The notes: generated by a model not told the origin, from the letters alone. Positions 11,190 through 24,858 are shown, counted from the stretch's first letter. The stretch is DNA of 64,000 nucleotides from Glebionis coronaria (GCA_025667525.1 CM046877.1:622998262-623062261); one strand, 5' to 3'. Numbers and translations: made by a program.

Positions 11190-13470
11190 TAATCAAACTC
11201 ACCTTAGTAATCAGATGTTTACTCAAACGTCTAACTACCAGTTTGCTTGTAAACTTTATACATTTGTCAAATTTACTTGTCCAAATGATTGATGAGACTC
11301 GTATTATACATGTTTTCACACCAAAAAACGGACTAAAAACGAATAAAATATCATAAAAAACATGCCAAATACCCTTGTATTGTTGTTTGTGTATGTGCAG
11401 GCACGGATATCGAGAATTCACTTGGAAATCATAAAATCATGCAAAAACAAACACGGGAAACGAAGCCGTACAAAAGAACCGGACATGGATGTGGAATTTC
11501 TAAAAAGACCCTTGAAGATTGAAGAAATTACAATAATGGTCCTCCAAGTTTTGAAGATTGTCACTTTCTACCCCTCACATATCAAATGTACCAAATGGTC
11601 CCTAATGTTTAAAGACATGTCATTAATAGTCCTTGAAGAATAAAAAGTTGCAAATGAAGTCCTTTCCAAGTATTTATCAACCACAAGGACTAATGTGCCA
11701 TTTTCAAAGTTAAATATCAAAGAAATCAAGTTGCTTTGTTTGTTACAAAAGAGAGGGGCTATTAAGCTATTTGTTCAAAGTGGAGGGGACTAAGTTGCCA
11801 TAATATAAACCCTTTTACCCGTCCATTACCCCGAGCCCAAACCACCAACAAATACCCAGACCATTACTTAATATATTAACCCAAGCCCACTTTTTAAACG
11901 TGATTAATTATATAAAAAGGGCGGTTAACATAGAATTTTTACCCAATATATGATCAAACACAACTGTTTGCCTATCCCTAACCCACATAAACCCTAATCT
12001 CATTTACCATTAAACCAATGGGGTTTTGGCTTGAACTATCGAGATTGCGAATTCCACATATCTACATCACACCCACGTGAAGATTAGTGTCACCTCATCA
12101 CACATGGTCCCCCCTCCACAAGCTCCCCTGCTACACTTGTGAACAATAAAACAAAACATTGGCAAACAATCGATGGCTCATGTTTATTACTTGGTCACCA
12201 CAACAAAACCAAGGATTGAGATCACTTTCAATTGGCAAAATCACATGTTTTAGCAGAATCACATGGCACCAAGTCTTGACCAAAGTTTAAAATTGGCATC
12301 TTCTTGGCATCTTCAAATAATCAAAGGGATTCTTAGGAATTTCATGCACTAGGGTTTCATAGTTCTATGATCCTCATTGTACGTTTTATATAAAGCAATA
12401 TCCAGTTAGCATTTACCTTTGTTCCATAAATTGTAAAATTGAAGTTTGACTAGTTAATGGAAGATTGAGTTTTGTAATTTTTGTGTTCCTTTTACTTTTA
12501 CTTGCCTTTTAATTATGCAAAAAATTAATTTTCTTGCACTTTAGTTTAAGTCTTTTTATCAAAAAGGTTTTATTCAAAGAAATTTGGTAAAAGGTTTTTG
12601 AGATCCTTTAAGATAAATTCTGATCATACAAGTTTGATTTGACACATCAAATTTGTGTGAGGGATTCATCTTGAAGTTATTTTCTTGTTGGCTCTCATTT
12701 GCAAAATCAGTGCATTCCAAGATTTTCATAAAGTCGGTTTTAGTTATTTGCTTATTCATTGTAGCATAAGTTGACAAAAGCCTTTTGACAAAAGCGCTTA
12801 TTGCCTGACTTATGGTGCTTGTAGTTTTCTTATTTTTGTTGTTTCAGGATTTCAAGTTACTCATTTTCACAATAACTCAGGCTTGGTTGAGACTGTTGTA
12901 GTCTCACAAGCACAACCAGTTCATAAGCTCTCACAAAAGCCATAAGCTTAGAAAAATCAAAAAGATGTTTGCATCAGCTGCTAGTGGGGCCTGGATGTAG
13001 GTCTTGCTATGTACTAGCTTTGAACTCACATATTTTTGTTTTATCTGTCCTTGCGTGATAAGTTGTGTGATATGCTTAGTGATTGATGGTTTAGTTAGTA
13101 TTATTGCTTAAAACCTATTCTTTGGTGTTCCTTTGTATGTTAATGTTGTTGTTTCATCTTAATTAGTTTAAACCTCTTAAGTTCTTGTTAATTTTTACAT
13201 ATGTAAACTTAAAAGGGTGTTTAGCCTCTCATAACACAAACACAGAAGATAAACATAATTATAGATGTATTATAGATCATGAAAACCTTACAAAGAGTTG
13301 AACGATGAATGATTAAGACACTTGGTGCTCAAATACAAAATCTTACCCTATACTAGTGGATCCTAGTCGAAAATAGACCTTTACAAGACCCTAAAATCGA
13401 CCCTAAATTTGTTATGTTGTGGGTTTTTGAATTGTGTGTTGAATGCATGAATGATACCCTCTATTTATAC
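11190..13470. other. Unassigned intergenic sequence
   Basis: I see no gene. Short frames lack family marks and look random. The style (for example a TATAAAAAGG at about 11911 followed by leader-like AAACCCTAATCT, and a stretch near 13240-13440 resembling Copia LTR sequence) suggests decayed retroelements, but I found no matching LTR pair, primer-binding site or coding domain to prove it. Confidence 0.4.
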
Positions 13471-13482
13471 TAGTCGAGGTCC

Positions 13483-13830
13483 CTACGCCGTAGGAAATAT
13501 TATGCTCTACATCGTAGGGAACACGATATTTCCTTCCTTTTATAACGAAATTCATACGGCGTAGAGGGGACAAACATATACGTCGTAGGTCTTCAAAGTG
13601 GAAAGTCTTTAGGACCACATTGGATTCTACGGCGTAGAAGGGACATGGTTCTATGTCGTAGGTCTTCTTTTAATAATAGTCTGATCTTCTTGCCTAGAAA
13701 ATCTTGTTAACAAAATCACACCTACGTCGTAGACACCATATATATGTCTACATTGTATGGTCTTCAATTGTAGAAACTCTGTCAACGTAATACCTATGGC
13801 ATAAGGTAGATAGCATCTACACCATAGGTG
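13483..13830. repeat. Cluster of CTACGNCGTAG-type palindromes
   Basis: About ten versions of an 11-bp palindrome, CTAC(G/A)NCGTAG and its decayed forms, occur within 350 bp at irregular spacing. Examples: 13483, 13506, 13555, 13579, 13627, 13651 and 13722. Each is often followed by GG or preceded by CC. The spacer sequences are not alike, so it is not a simple tandem repeat. Confidence 0.7.
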
Positions 13831-14289
13831 CCTTGAAATTCGTGCTTGGTGCCTTTTCTTATTTATTTCCACCATTTAGCCATTGTTTTCGATCACTTGC
13901 TCAATTCAACCAGTAAACACAAAATATCCAAACTATGCAATATCGAGTGTTAATTGGCACTAAATTGGTAGAATCGAAATGATATTGCAGTAAAAAAAAC
14001 ATTGAACTATTTGATGTTATCAATGTCTTTGTTTATTATTATTGATCCAGAGAGGGCAACATCAACATGTTACCCATTTGGTAATTTTATGTGAATGGGT
14101 GGGTTGCGAGTATGTATGTTATGCATAATAGTCAAGGTCATAAGATATGGTGAGTGACCTTACTATCTACAACCCAAATAGTCTTAAATTTAATCATGAT
14201 TGATGAAATGAATCTATGTCTTATTTGTAGAGATAGAACTGATTATAACAATGTGAGTGACAGATTGAGCTTGTTGTATCATGAGCATA

Positions 14290-14560
14290 ACTTGGTTTAG
14301 TTGGTTTTATAGTTGATCCATTCTCACAAAGACAACATCATTTGTGGCACTTGAATTAGATGAGTTAGAGTCTTGACTAATCACTGAGTTGATTGCCTTT
14401 CCTTTTGAATTAGCAACACTTTTCACAATTGGTGGTTTGTATTTTCCATAAAGTGGATGTCCAACTGGATAACTTTGAGTTTGTAGTGTTCCTACTTTTA
14501 ATGTCCTTCCTTACCATAGTTTCCACAATAGATTCCAGCCTTGAAAGTACTCATTTTAAA
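14290..14560 (-). pseudogene. Possible gag scrap with a zinc-knuckle-like end
   Basis: On the minus strand, YCGNYGKEGH (part of a CCHC zinc knuckle) is followed, after a frame change, by YPVGHPLYGKYKPPIVKSV and a serine/asparagine-rich run. This is reminiscent of the C-terminal part of some plant Copia gag proteins. There is no larger domain and the frame is broken, so the call is weak. It could be chance similarity. Confidence 0.3.
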
Positions 14561-15260
14561 AGTTATTTGTGTGTATATTATCATATATGATAATGTGCTT
14601 GAAAACAAAACACAAACAAGTCTATGATCTGATGGTATGTATTTAAAAGTTATTTGTGTGTATATTATCATATATGATAATCTGCTTGACATTCAAATTC
14701 TATAATATAACATATATGATAAAGTGTTTGAAACTAGAACCAAAGAAAGTTTTTTAATGAATTTTGACGAACTCAATCATCTCAAGGCCAAACAAGTGAA
14801 CACGAAAAGAAACAGTCATCATCCCAAAGTGAGTTACAAATATACAAGGCCAAGAAGTGGAACATCGAATTCCCGACTGAAAAATATAATTAGGTGCATG
14901 AAAATGACAAAGACGAGTGCCAAGTTTGCAACAAAAATATTGATGCTTGAGATCAGCATCCATTGTTTTAGGAATTTGACTCATTTATCTTTTAGTAATT
15001 TTCGTATGGTGATGTAATGAATTAATTTTGTAATGCTACTCAATCATTATATTTTTTTGTTGAAAATGAAATGGCAAAACATATGTAAATGTAACTTTCG
15101 ACTAATGGCTATTTGTTAATGTTTTTATCATATTTCTGAAGCATAGATTGTACACTTTTATTAGTATCATACATGATCATATATGATGTGTATAATATAT
15201 CAAATATGATACATTGCGTATAAAATGCAAACTACAAATATCATATATCATAAATCACTA
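14556..15260. repeat. ATCATATATGAT palindromes and a short direct repeat
   Basis: A 35-40-bp direct repeat containing AAGTTATTTGTGTGTATATT followed by ATCATATATGATAA occurs at about 14558 and 14646. The palindrome or close variants recur near 14710, 15175, 15205 and 15240. No coding function was seen. 15260-15390 is very A/T-rich (TTTAATAATTAATAAAAT runs). Confidence 0.6.
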
Positions 15261-15397
15261 GAATGTTATTTGATAAATAAACTTTTTTTAATTTTTAATA
15301 AAAAATCTTTTTTTAATAATTAATAAAATAATTTTTAGAAATTTTTTTTTAATAATTAATAAAATCATTTTTGAAAAAAAAAAGTAAGTAAATATAA

Positions 15398-15610
15398 ACT
15401 TAGGTACGACTTTTTCGACCCTAAGTTATAAGAAAAAGTCGTCCCTAAGCAAATTAGTTTCCCAGATTATTAAACTTAGGGACGACCAAGTCTTCCCTAA
15501 GTTTAATAATCTGGGCAACTAATTAGCTTAGGGACGACCAAGTGGTCCTTAAGTTTATTATCTGGGCGACTTTTGTAACTTTAGGGACGACTTAGTCGTC
15601 CCTAGATGTA
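15398..15610. repeat. Left subterminal repeats of the CACTA element
   Basis: About five copies of TTAGGGACGACYNNGTCGTCCCTAA-type sequence, several forming near-perfect palindromes (for example GGGACGACTTAGTCGTCCC at about 15584). In En/Spm-type elements such subterminal repeats bind the TNPA protein; that role is inferred here. Confidence 0.75.
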
Positions 15611-15890
15611 CCTGGGGGTAAAAAAATTGGGCATTTTTGCAGTTTCCAGATTTTTTCTGGAACTTTTTCCGGACAAAATCTACAATTCAAAATGGCAGAA
15701 TTCGGCAAATCCACAATACATAATAATAACAAATCAATAAACGTTACAATACCATATTAAGATAAATTATCCAACGTTACGATACAATATTCATCAAATA
15801 CACTTATGCATCCTAAATCAAATGTTTCACACGCTACAAGTCTCAAACTTTATTACACATGCATAATAAGAAAAAATACTACTACAACCT

Positions 15891-17932
15891 CTACTCGTCC
15901 TCCTCATCCTCGTTAGGTGAAAAGTCACCTTGTTGCTCGTCATCCCCCTCGTCATCCCCTGATAAGTCGTCACCACTGTTTTGGAGATCCCTATCTCGAC
16001 CCAACTCGTCAACGAACCGATAATCGTCCTGATGAGGATTAATGATTAAGAGAGAACCTCCGGGTTAGGAATGTGAAGTACAGGCCGACCTCATGAGTTG
16101 AGTTTGAGACGGGACGATAACAATGGTTAAATGTATTGTTGGTGACGGGAGTCATAGGAAAAGTGCCGGTATAGGAAGGTTGGAGTGGTTGGAGATGGTC
16201 GGGAAAAGGTGGTCGGAATGGGTCGATAGAAGGAGGTTGCAATGGTTGATTAAAAGGATAAGGGGTTGGACTAAGTGAGCCCAATCAGGAGCTAGGGGGC
16301 ATAAAACAGGGTCGGGGCGGGGGTACTAAAGTAGGAGGGTTAATTGGGTGATCAGTATTTGATGAGTTGTAGTTCTGGAAAAACTCACCCAATACACTAT
16401 GATATTGCGTCATATGCTGGTACGACGTCTGACCCCATTGTTACGCCACGTCTGCCTTTAACGCTGCCAAATAAGCCCGTTGCTGCACCTCCTGATTCTG
16501 TTTCCTCATCAGCTCCATCTCTTGCGCATGTTGTTTCATGAGTTGCTGGATTTCATCACGAGTGGGAAAATCCGGTCGAGCTGGAGGACCGCGCCTGCGA
16601 TAAGTTACAACAACAATTTTTCATTATATATAACAAGACATAAATATGAACAACTGATTTATATTTTGTTTTATTGAGGATATATAACCTGCGAGAAGTG
16701 TTATTGCCACCACCTGGTAACTTCCTGCCTTGTCCCGACACATTTTGTTTATTTCGACTAGGCATGATTGTAGCCACTATTTCTTCAGCAGACATGTACG
16801 GGATGATCTTGGATTTAACTTGGTCTTGGAGGGATTTCATCTTTAGCTGGGAAAGAAAAAAAATGGTTTAAAACAAATAAAATTAGTTACTAAAGCATGT
16901 AAAAAGTTATATATTACTTACATATCTTTCCTCGTTTTCTTTTTTTAAACGTGCCATTATTTGAGTGCCCCTTCCTCCACGTTTCAATCAGGTCCTCGTA
17001 GAGCCCTTCCTTGACTTTCTGTAAAATATCAAATAAATTAATAACGAGCTATAATAAATAAACAATATAAACGCTTATAATAAAATCACAAAAATTATAA
17101 AGAGTTACGTATTCATTCCTTCCTCTGGCGAATGGTTTTTTCTTGAGTGGTAGGTACCGTGTTTTTGGAACGATTAACAGTATTAATCTCACTTCGTGCC
17201 ACCCTACTTGGATGTGACCACCACTCAACCAAGTCAGCCCAGACATCTTCGGTTCTATGGTCCCACATTTTCAGCGGCGGTACATGTGCTTTTGCCTGTG
17301 CGGGCGTCTCATAAACTGAATAATATTGCTTCTTGATCCTGTTCTTGTGTTTTCTATACAACAACCTCAGTTCGAGTTCTAAACACAAGCTTAACCCGAT
17401 CCGACACCCGATACACACCCTTGCCACACACCACCTGAATTTAAATAAACAAATAAATTAAACATAACACACATATCTAAATGTCGATAACAATAACAAT
17501 ATAAGTAAAATAAAAAATTTTGACCTCAAGTGTAGGAAGAATATGAGCTTTATAAGAGTCTGGAATTTTGTCCCATTCGCAAGCAAGACTAATTCCCCCA
17601 TAAGATGAGTCAACAGGGATGCATAATCGCCTAGAGGATGGAAGGTTTGCAGATCCTTAAATTCAAAGACAATTGTCAAAGGTCTTTCGTTATTTGCTCT
17701 GTACGCATTCCTTAATCTTGTACTATTGGTCTCAAAACGTTGATGTGAACCTACAAAAGATATGTTATTTACTCGTAAAAACTCAAGTGACATAAATTAT
17801 AAATATCAGCGTTATAAAAAATATATAACGATTTCTTACGTTGACACTGGGCCGGTACAGGACGTGTGGGTCGTCTGGGTGGATCACCACCAACATCCCC
17901 ACCGTGTGATCTAGGAGCTACACACGCCATCT
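15891..17932 (-). pseudogene. CACTA second gene (TNPA / Ptta-En/Spm-type), broken
   Basis: Exons can be followed leftward from an ATG at about 17932 (MACVAPRSHGGDVGG, then donor GTAAG). Next come a segment at about 17750-17525, a Ptta/En/Spm-like segment at 17430-17115 (VWADLVEWWSHPS and VNRSKNTVPTT), a short one at about 17020-16920 (VKEGLYEDLIETWRKGH) and 16850-16680. The last part is rich in Pro and Gln (16590-16040) and ends in an acidic tail with a stop at 15891-15893. The family protein binds subterminal repeats and helps TNPD excise the element. At least two in-frame stops (after ALKADVA and FMPPSS) and frame changes near 17600 and 16060 break it. Confidence 0.75.
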
Positions 17933-18268
17933 GTAGAATAACAAGTTCATATCAGTATACACATTTTTATCAATATACACATTTTAACATATAAAAACAT
18001 TTTCATTAAAAACAAAATTACATACAATTTAGTTAACCAATTAATACTAATACACAAATTCATATCTATATACACATTTTAACATATAAAAACATTTTCA
18101 TTAAAATACAAAATTACACATTTAAACTAATAAAAAAAACTCATCATCATTTAAGCGTATAACAATTGTTTCATTCAAACTACAACTTAAACATATAACA
18201 ATCGTTTACAAATAAAAATTACACATTAAAGCATATAACAATTGTTTCATTCAAAATACAACTTAATA

Positions 18269-21200
18269 TCAGTTGTCATCTTCAGAATCATCGCTAGATA
18301 AAACTTCTTCAACATCATTACTATTGTTCACTTCATCATCATCTGACACTAAATCATCATCACCATCATCAACATCATCATCAACATCATCAATGATGTG
18401 TGCAACAACCTCATCTTCAATATTAATAATATGATCATCAACCGGTGGGGCGTCCACTTCCGTCGGTTGAGTATTTACACTCAAATCTGTAAGATCCAAA
18501 TTAGGCAAACCAACAGACAGTGTAACATCTGATGAACTGTTACCATGTATAACATCTTCATCAGACTCTGCCACATCTCGATGATAAACCTGTTCGACGA
18601 CCTTCCAATGAAGCGGTCGTCTAGCAAGGTCTTCAAGGTAGAATACTTGTGTTGCTTGTGTCGGGAAAATATATGGGTTATTTTGGTGAAATAGCCTATC
18701 GGTCAAAATATGATGTATGCCTTGCTCAGTGTCAGAACGTCTGTTACGTTTGGTGCAATTGGTAGGGTTAATTGTGTCAAACCATTTACATCGAAACAAC
18801 AAAACCTTGCGGTTGCCGATATAAGTGAGCTCCAGAATTTCTTCGAGTTGACCATAATACATCTCTCCATCAACCCCGGGTGTTGAAACTCCGCTGCATT
18901 GAGTGGTACGAAGTATCTCGCATTTACGTACCACAAACTTCACACCGTTCACTATGCAAGCGGGGTATGTACATGAACTAATAGGTCCACATGCCAAAGA
19001 CAATAACTCGTCACTACAGCCCCCACTCACTTTTTTTTCACGGGTCTACAAAAAAGAGATACAAAAAGGTTTATTAGATGAGGAATAACTCCAAGGTAAT
19101 ATATTTAATGTATTTACCTTGTTATTAATCCACGCTAAAAACTCGTTTCCACATTATCAAGCGCTTCTCTGCAAAGGTTCATGATATTAGAAGAAGTCAT
19201 CGAGAAAGAAGATTTTTCAAAATTATAAAATAGAAAAAGGAAGAAACATACTCGCTGTAAGCCGAGGTGTCTGCTTCGACTTCAGGACTGTTGTTAAGTA
19301 TAAACCACGTAATTGCCTGCATGTCGTCATTAGTCATACGAGTTGGTTTGATTCCATCCGTCGGTGTGCATACGGTCTGGAACACCTCGAATTTATCTGG
19401 TTGTCCATGCCAATCGTCTCTATTTCTGCCAAGGCGGTTAAATCTCGTCTCGACGTCCTTAAGGTAACGCGAACAAAAAGTTAATGCCTCTTATGCAACA
19501 TAACCCTCAGCAATAGAACCTTCAGGCTTTGCTTTATTTCATACATAATTCTTTAGCTTTTTCATGTATCTTTCAAATCGATACATCCACCTGCTGCGAG
19601 TAACGGAACCTAGAATAGCCTCATCGGGTAGATGTATAACCAAATGAGTCATTATGTCGAAAAAAGCACGAGGAAAGATTTTCTCTAAATTAACCATCAT
19701 AATTATCAATTTGTTTTTAGCTCCTTTCATGTCCTGTACCGTCAAACTTCAAGCACAAAGCTGCTTAAAGAATAGGAAAATCTCGATTATAGGTTTTGCA
19801 ACGTCTTTTGGAAAGTATTGTTGCACTCCATAAGGAAGTAACTGATGCATCATTATATGACAGTCATGAGATTTCAGGTTCGTTATATTGTCATCATCAG
19901 CGGTCACTTTTTTCTTAAAGTTGGATCCAAAGCCATCAGGTAGTCTGACTCCTTTGATGAATTTACAAAAAAGTTTTCTTTTTTCTGGAGTGAAAGAGAA
20001 CTTTGGATGAGGCTTATCGAACTTCCCATTATCTTTTTTAACTAACCACAACTCCTTTAGAACTCCTATTTTTTCCAAGTCTAGCCTTGCCTTTGGCCTG
20101 TCTTTGGATTTGTCATTCTATAACAGGGTATTCAGTAAAGCCTCAAGGAAATTCTTTTCTATGTGGATGACATCGTAACAGTGTTTTAGTAGAAGAAAGG
20201 GCCAATATCAAGATCCCAAAAGATAGGATGCTTACTCCAGTTCAATTCAACATCTCGATTATGGGGGCGGTTCTCTTTAGCAATTGTTTTATGTTTCCCC
20301 GGTTTACGTTTAAAGACTTTACTAATCTGCAATTGGATATCAAGTTCTGAAAACTTTTTAGGTTTAGGCTTATGTTTGGGAGAACCGTAGAATTCCTTAG
20401 ATTTTTTCCTTTCTAGATGATTTGTTCTTAACCATCTTCTGTAACCAACATAAACGATTTTGTTGTTGATACACATTGATGGAGTGTCCACATTACAAGT
20501 TGGGCATGCGTGGTAGCCTTGCCCAGTCCACCCAGACAAACTACTTCGAGCTGGAAAATCATTGATGGTCCATAAAACCGCCGCTTTCATTTTGAAATAA
20601 GTACCCGTAGCAGCGTCTTTCGTCCAGACTCCCTCCCATAAATATTTGAGTTCTTTAATCAGAGGCTGCAAGAAAACATCAATGTCCTTTGCAGCTGATT
20701 TAGGGCCGGGAATTAACATCGTCAACATTAAAGAAGTTTCTTTCAAACACATCCACGGTGGTGTGTTGTATGTTGTCAATATAACCGGCCACATGCTGTA
20801 ATTTTGACTCATCATGCCATAAGGATTAAAACCATCATCAGCAAACTATAATCGAACGTTTCTAGGGTCACAAGAGAACTCAACTTTCATCATGTCAAAA
20901 TATTTCCATGCTTTACCGTCACAGGGGTGATTCATTTTACAGTTTTCCTTAGACTGTCCGGTCGTATGCCAAGTCATCCACTTTGCTATGTCTTTTGTGT
21001 TGAACATACGTTGTAGTCTAGGTGTTATCGGAAAGTAACACACCACCTTGTTGGCAACTAATTGCGTCCCCTTTTTCTTCTTTGGGTTTTTCCATCTACT
21101 CGCATTACAGATTAGACAAGTTTCTCTCGCCTTGTTTTCCGGTGATCCCCAATATGGAAAACAATCATTTATACAATCATGGATCGATTCGTATCCTAAC

Positions 21201-21846
21201 CCGATCTTTTTGTATGTCTTTTTTATTTCATAGTATGAAGACGGGAAATTGTATCCTTTACTAGGGAACATGCCTTTTGGAGAAGAGCTAGAATTTTGTT
21301 AAACCCGGCATCAGTTATTTTATGTAAAACCTTGATGTGCGAAATCTCTGATGTAAATTCCAATGTGCTCATATCACAACCCGGGTAAAACTTTTGGGTA
21401 GACCTAGCAAGTAACTCTTCAAACTCGTTACTAGGACCCGATGTTTGGGTTGGTTGAGGACCGGTTGTTTGAGTTGGTGGAGTTTGAGAGGGTGGAGTTT
21501 CAGATGGTGGATTTGGAATATTATTTGCAGAAATATCTTCGAAGAACGCATCTATGTGAATGCGATCAGGTGAATGTGGTAATAGTGGAGGTAACGGTAT
21601 AATTGGTTCACCGTGATATATCCAAGTGGTGTAACGTTTTTCAAACCCGTATTCGGATATGTGTGCCTCAAGTTGGTTGAGGGTAACCAAAATTTCACGG
21701 TTACAACAACGACTACATGGGCAACGGAGCTTTTGTGAGATGGGGTGCAAAAATTTCTCACGATCCTCGATGAATGCAAAAAGACCATCTAAAAATTCAT
21801 TGGAATTACGATTGGATACAGTGGTCCAACTCTTATCAATTGTCAT
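18269..21846 (-). pseudogene. CACTA transposase TNPD (Transposase_21 type), broken
   Basis: Domains in order from the right: a transposase-associated N-terminal domain (start MTIDKSW, LRCPCSRCCNREI at about 21720); the TNP2/Transposase_21 core (LPSSYYEIKKTYK with a frame change near 21230, DPRNVRL at about 20870, YSMWPVILTTYNTPPW, LIPGPKSAAKDIDVFL, GWTGQGYHACPTC); a DUF4218 part (MHQLLPYGVQQYFPK, FFDIMTHLVIHL, RWMYRFERYMKKLKNYV) at 19860-19540; and a DUF4216 part (ILELTYIGNRKVLLFRCKWFD) with a long acidic Asp/Glu tail ending at 18269. Several in-frame stops (after NVRL, after FFKQLCA, after KLKNYV) and a frameshift at about 21230 show it is inactive. In intact relatives it cuts and joins the element's ends. 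Confidence 0.85.
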
Positions 21847-22023
21847 AACTGCGTTGCAAATAAACATACTTAGATAAATTATTATTTTTATACGTAAAAT
21901 GTCATACTAACCAAATGAATATGAACTCTTTTGTTTCTTCCTAGTGCAACTATGGAAGGCAATCCTAACCCACCTTTTGAATGTTTCGTCACATATATGA
22001 ATGCGTATAACCGGTTTACTATT

Positions 22024-22368
22024 TGTTGAGTCTTAGGATCTAGACTCATCTGGGATATATAACAATGATTGTAATAAGCACAGCGGAACATAAAGAACAC
22101 AATCAAAGTTATGAACAAGGCTTTCTTAAATACTAATAAGCTACTACTACTCCTGGTGCCTAATAGGCTTGACACCAGGAGAACGCACACACACCTTTAG
22201 TTTACATTGTATATGAATCAGTGAATAACCATGTGTGCCTAATCCTCTTTATATAATAGAGGTACTAGGGTTACATCACAACCCTAGCTTACTATAGAAG
22301 CTAACTATTTGCTATTAGGTCCTTCATCTTCTTTTGTCATATTAACTCAAGATATATAAGTCCCAACA
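22024..22368 (-). repeat. 3' LTR of the nested non-autonomous element
   Basis: A 345-bp LTR. In plus orientation it runs from TGTTGAGTC to GTCCCAACA. It closely matches the right-hand LTR. Confidence 0.88.
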
Positions 22369-22515
22369 ATCTTCCCCTAGTTGATTTGACAAAACTAGTA
22401 AGCACAATCTTCCCCTGAAGCAAATATAGATGAAAGCTAAGCTTCCCCTCGATCCATGCATTCTTCCCCTTTTTGTCACATCAACTCAAAAAGGATCGTC
22501 TTCCCCTTAAGAAGT
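22369..22515 (-). other. Polypurine tract and four further AGGGGAAG copies
   Basis: ACTAGGGGAAGAT abuts the 3' LTR at 22369-22381 and is the expected plus-strand primer. AGGGGAAG recurs on the minus strand near 22411, 22443, 22464 and 22500, so five tract-like sites lie within 150 bp. Confidence 0.65.
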
Positions 22516-24858
22516 GCATGTCGAATCCAGTAGGTTCCATGGAGAGATCACTGATGAAGAAAATCAAGTATAAAAAAATTTATGAAGAAGTGAAATATCC
22601 CAAACTTGTGTCTTATATCATTGCAGTTTTTATTACATGGGACTGAGAACCCCCACAACTATAAGCCAGTTGTTAGCTATAACAATAGATTTAATCTAAT
22701 GAAAAGGTGTATTGCTCACCTATCAATTTTTGTTACATACGGTACTGGTAACCTCCACAACTATGAGCCAGCTGTTAGCTATAACAATATATTTAGTCAA
22801 AATGACAAGGTGTATTGCTCACCTAATTGAGATATAAGAAGAAAACAAATTTGTGAAAACCAACTCCAACATCAAATAAGCAATTATCAATTATCTTCGT
22901 CAAGGAACCATAACTCACCAGTAGGAACCATAGGCTAACCATCTCTTGAATCATGAACTCAGTAGTATAGATCATCCACTCATTCAGTGTGAAAAAGACA
23001 TGCTTATTACAATAACATGTAACAAAATGTCTTTGTATAATTCTTGTAATCAATATATGCATGGCGATCACATGCAATGGCCGATAGTCTTAGTGAGCTC
23101 GACGGATCAACCAGAAACCACTCGATGCTTATGATCATGCTAATTTTGTGATGATCATATCATGAACTGTATGGTATCATATGCCCCCCAAATATTTATA
23201 AAAGAGCGTGTAAATGTTCCAATCAAGAATTATAGCATAAACTGAACTTTCGAGATGAACCATATACCTCTTCATTGTTCAAGATCACCAGTAGGAACGA
23301 CCAGGAGGAAACAACCAGTAGGAACCAACCAGGAGGAACCGACCAGTAGGAATTGACCAGGAGGAACCGGCCGGTAGCAAGAAATAACCAAACCCTATGA
23401 TTAGCATCTCAAAACCCTTCTCTCTCTCTCTCTTTTTCATTTTTTTTTTGTTTTTTTTACCACAATCTGTCACTGCGCTGTTAATAAAGCCGTTGCGGTA
23501 GTTGTTGTAAATGTTGTCCAAACTGGAACAAATGGTACGAACACTATATGGACGGTACACCCTTAGCCCATACATGTACGTGATCCGTTCCCATGAAAAG
23601 TCAGAATCATACACGTTTTGCTTCCAAAATTCTCGGATAGTAACAAAAGCTTTCCAAACTTATGAGTAGTAGTAACCCACGATCCATAGACAATCCCTAA
23701 GAAGTAGGAATTTATAACTGTAATTGAGTTATACTTGTATATCTCTTAGACCAGAAAATATGTGTATATCCCTACAAAACAGGAAAACAAAATGTGTCTC
23801 CAAATTTTGTTCCCATAAATATCACGACCAAAATAAATAGGGGACTTGGTAAAACAAATATCCTTAAATCAGATATTGATATACCAAATTTGTCCGATAT
23901 TTTCTTGGGTGATAACTCATACCAGCTGTACTACCAAGATTATGCATTATTCCTCGAGAGATACCAAAAAAAACGCGCATATCATTATTGTTGGACATGC
24001 TGATTATTATCTTTCAGATAACATCATATCCCACGAAAATAGTAGGCAAATAATTGTTTTCCATATATTACGCATGGCCATTTTTAATCAAACGTGTTTG
24101 ACCTTACCATCCCATGAATATCTCGTCTACAAACAGCTCGTAACCCAGATAATTAGGAGACAATATATTTTATCCAAAAATATGAACAAAAAATACGTTC
24201 AATTCATAACCATACCTGCTGTTTGTACTTCTTTCATACGAATCAAACAAATCAACTTACTTGTGGACCCACAGTTTGAACTATACGTGAACCAAAACCA
24301 TATGTGGTCCGTCCTCTCCAAGCACACGTGAAGTCACCATCAAACAATACCATCTGGTACTATTAAACCAGTACTATTCCTGGCTAAACAGTCCTTGTTT
24401 CGAACATGGACCACCACATCAGAAGCTACGCGCCTCACTATTAAGAATCATATGACGTTTGGTGATTCTAGTTCACCAAGGACAAAATCAAACAATGTGA
24501 CCAGATTTAGGGTTTGTATAAACCCTAACTACACAGTACCTTGTTGTAACGAACCTTTCAGAAAATATAACAATATTTCTAATCAAAACAGCCACAAACA
24601 TCAATCACCATGTGATTTATTAGTAGCAAGTATTTTTTGTCCTACTAGGGTTCATCATTGATCAAAAATAGATTCACCAAAGCTAGCAGGAACATCACCA
24701 TCACTTCTAGGAAACAGCAGCAACATCAAAGTTCTAGCAGCAACATATTCGACTCATCTAGGGTTTGTTGAGAAAAACCCTAGATCACGAGGAACACCAC
24801 TTTATTAAAACAGAAAATACACATGAAAACCTTGTAGATCAACCAGATCGAGAGCCAA
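22516..24858. other. Non-coding interior of the nested LTR element
   Basis: No retroviral domain was seen on either strand. It holds a direct repeat of about 95 bp (about 22640-22725 and 22727-22826, both with AGCTATAACAATA and AAGGTGTATTGCTCACCTA). It also holds a run of ACCAGNAGGAA-type units at 23287-23375 and a TCTCTCTC tract at 23423. The frames at 23846 and 24395 have no recognisable features. Confidence 0.6.

Noticed and set aside
10935..11421. Overlapping frames on both strands (85-116 residues)
   Set aside because: They are readings of GGTACC low-complexity repeats inside a MITE and of adjacent random sequence.
14724..15017. 97-residue plus-strand frame
   Set aside because: It has no recognisable domain, an overlapping antisense frame of similar length, and lies in repeat-rich sequence.
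15255..15261. CACTA terminus at ATCACTAG
   Set aside because: There is no matching inverted terminus near 27340 and no target duplication, so I left the ends of the transposon undefined.
22606..22830. 74-residue plus-strand frame
   Set aside because: It is a reading of a non-coding direct repeat inside the non-autonomous LTR element.
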